DNA of 64,000 bases from Agrilactobacillus fermenti (GTDB lineage: Bacteria > Bacillota > Bacilli > Lactobacillales > Lactobacillaceae). The position numbers were made by a program, and so were the translations under genes. Below the pieces are notes generated by a model that saw only the letters and a program-made list of their open reading frames with translations, searched no databases and was not told the origin of the DNA. This document shows, piece after piece, positions 63,180 to 64,000 of this stretch; within the stretch, counting starts at the first letter, position 1, and each line of letters opens with the position of its first letter. The DNA is taken from contig NZ_JACGCJ010000010.1 of NCBI RefSeq assembly GCF_021030645.1, forward strand, positions 29,902 to 93,901. Reading direction: 5' to 3'.

Positions 63180-63437
63180 ATGAGTGATCAATATCAAAAT
63201 GGCCGGATTCACTTAGATCCGGTGGATTTTGCCAAAATGGTAGTTAATTCGCATCAAGTTTCAGATGATCAGGATCCAGAAGCAATTGTGAAACGCAAGT
63301 TGACCCTATATTTAACAGCAATTGTTATCGCTGAAAAGTTCAATCGTTTAGAGATGCAAGATTTGGGTAGTTTAGATAAAGAAAGCTACAATTCTTTGAT
63401 CGAGCAATTATCTGAACGTACATTTAACGATTGGTAA
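63180..63437 (+). CDS. Small protein related to the glucoside-operon protein, unknown function
   Basis: The 85-residue protein (IHLDPVDFAKMVVNSHQ, KRKLTLYLTAIVIAEKFNRLE) is homologous over its length to the 86-residue protein at 21672-21932. GGGAG before ATG 63180 supports the start. It follows citG by 93 bp. Finding it beside both a sugar symporter and citG suggests a general helper of metabolite operons, but its role is unknown. Confidence 0.75.
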   Translation: MSDQYQNGRIHLDPVDFAKMVVNSHQVSDDQDPEAIVKRKLTLYLTAIVIAEKFNRLEMQDLGSLDKESYNSLIEQLSERTFNDW

Positions 63438-63530
63438 TTTGAATTAAATTGATATTCTAAAAAAGACCAGAATCACGATTATAGGGAACTACTCCGTGTC
63501 AAGTAGACAACTCAAATAATATTAACATGC

Positions 63531-63826
63531 TTATGCACTTTTCTTAACGGCATGGCACCCATATTCGTTGGGTACCATGCCGTTAAGTGTTTCTTGGAGA
63601 TGTTTGTTGTTATACCAAGATACACCGTGAAATCTGAAGCACCAGCTCCTCTTGTGAATACGCGCGTTCAAAGGCGAAGAATTCTTCTTTCATGCGACTC
63701 CAAAAGCTCTCCATAGGACTGTTGTCTTCGGGTGTCCCTGGACGAGACCATACTATGAGTGATGCCTAAACTGGCTAGTTTCAAATTATAACTACCCAAA
63801 GTATAACTGGCTCTGATCTTTTTTTC
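63531..63826 (-). pseudogene. IS3-family transposase (OrfB) C-terminal remnant with frameshifts
   Basis: Translating leftward gives SYNLKLASLGITHSM, then after a one-base shift SRPGTPEDNSPMESFWSRMK and EEFFAFERAYSQEELVLQIS, then after another shift SWYNNKHLQETLNGMVPNEY to a TAA at 63531. These are the end motifs of an IS150-like rve integrase. At least two frameshifts and the absent first half show it is inactive. Confidence 0.85.
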
Positions 63827-63884
63827 GATGGTTTATGTTTAAGAACCATAAGATACGAAACAGTAAACCACCCGCTATGCAAAA

Positions 63885-63946
63885 AAGCCCTCTTTTCAGA
63901 TAGAATATTGGATGTTCAGGCCAATCAATCTATTTGAAAGAGGGAA
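63885..63946 (+). promoter_or_regulatory. Left-end hairpin of an IS200-type element, covering its ribosome binding site
   Basis: CCCTCTTTTCAGATAG and CTATTTGAAAGAGGG pair imperfectly, enclosing about 30 nt. The right arm contains the AAAGAGGG site of the transposase start at 63954. In IS200-type elements a left-end hairpin is known to block transposase translation. Confidence 0.65.
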
Positions 63947-63953
63947 AAAACAA

Positions 63954-64000
63954 ATGGCGAATCAATACAACAGTTTGGCACATACCAAATGGTTGTGTAA
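63954..64000 (+). mobile_element. IS200/IS605-family transposase TnpA, 5' end cut by window edge
   Basis: The first 15 codons, MANQYNSLAHTKWLC, match the strongly conserved start of IS200-type TnpA (family form SLAHTKWLCKYHIVF). The site AAAGAGGG precedes ATG 63954, and the hairpin upstream fits the left end of such an element. Whether the whole gene is intact cannot be seen. Confidence 0.8.

Noticed and set aside
63460..63485. Stretch containing AGAATCACGATTATAGGG resembling part of the 120-nt repeat
   Set aside because: Only about ten bases match, and none of the paired arms is present.
1..64000. CRISPR array, rRNA or tRNA genes, prophage
   Set aside because: I saw no regularly spaced repeats, no rRNA motifs, no tRNA cloverleaf with a T-loop GGTTCGANTCC, and no phage structural genes.

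Overview
The window reads as a chromosome segment of a low-GC lactic acid bacterium of the family Lactobacillaceae. The evidence is the folB-folK-folE-folC-NTPase-folP operon order, a T-box-controlled tyrS, a two-gene-A opp cluster, GPH-type sugar symporters, CitG, NlpC/P60 wall hydrolases and IS200, IS3 and IS30 remnants. Gene starts are mostly set by strong GGAGG-type ribosome binding sites, several of them with TTG or GTG starts. I name no species.

Layout. 1-1253 is the cut-off end of an ABC exporter. 1495-11328 holds an old-yellow-enzyme reductase, then a uronide locus: a compact cytoplasmic GH115-type alpha-glucuronidase, a GPH symporter broken by one in-frame TGA, an orphan sugar-binding protein, a YesM-like sensor kinase and a YesN-like regulator broken by one in-frame TAG. 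11413-18702 is a hexuronate block: uxaB-uxaA leave leftward behind a LacI regulator, and a GPH symporter with uxaC leaves rightward. The divergent promoters carry an exact 24-bp operator copy in each direction. 18774-25239 is an alpha-glucoside block with two paralogous GH13 oligo-1,6-glucosidases, a GPH symporter, a small protein and a LacI regulator with GGAACGTTCC operators. An acylating aldehyde dehydrogenase and the folate operon follow, then an MFS transporter and tyrS.

35128-41818 contains a deletion-fused toxin-antitoxin relic, a GNAT enzyme, two NlpC/P60 endopeptidases, a guanylate-kinase-like protein, an LCP protein and an OmpR/EnvZ-type pair. 42171-49706 is the opp oligopeptide importer with two binding proteins, one of which has no lipobox. 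50094-53012 is a polar amino acid importer, followed by hflX, a BceAB-like exporter and small membrane or secreted proteins. 58.9-64.0 kb is accessory: a secreted repeat protein, an IS30 relic, a double-glycine bacteriocin candidate with a possible immunity protein, GntR-citG, a small paralogous protein, an IS3 relic and the start of an IS200-type element.

The most interesting signal is a family of about 120-nt elements, four clear copies and one divergent copy, placed in sense orientation at or after gene stop codons. Paired arms change together between copies: CAC:GTG becomes CCC:GGG in one, and nearly every helix is rewritten in the divergent copy while a GA/GA internal loop is kept. Three copies are followed by a terminator with a shared inner core and a different outer stem. 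This looks like a structured 3'-UTR RNA, or a mobile repeat that has become one. All calls come from reading the sequence; no database search or folding program was run.
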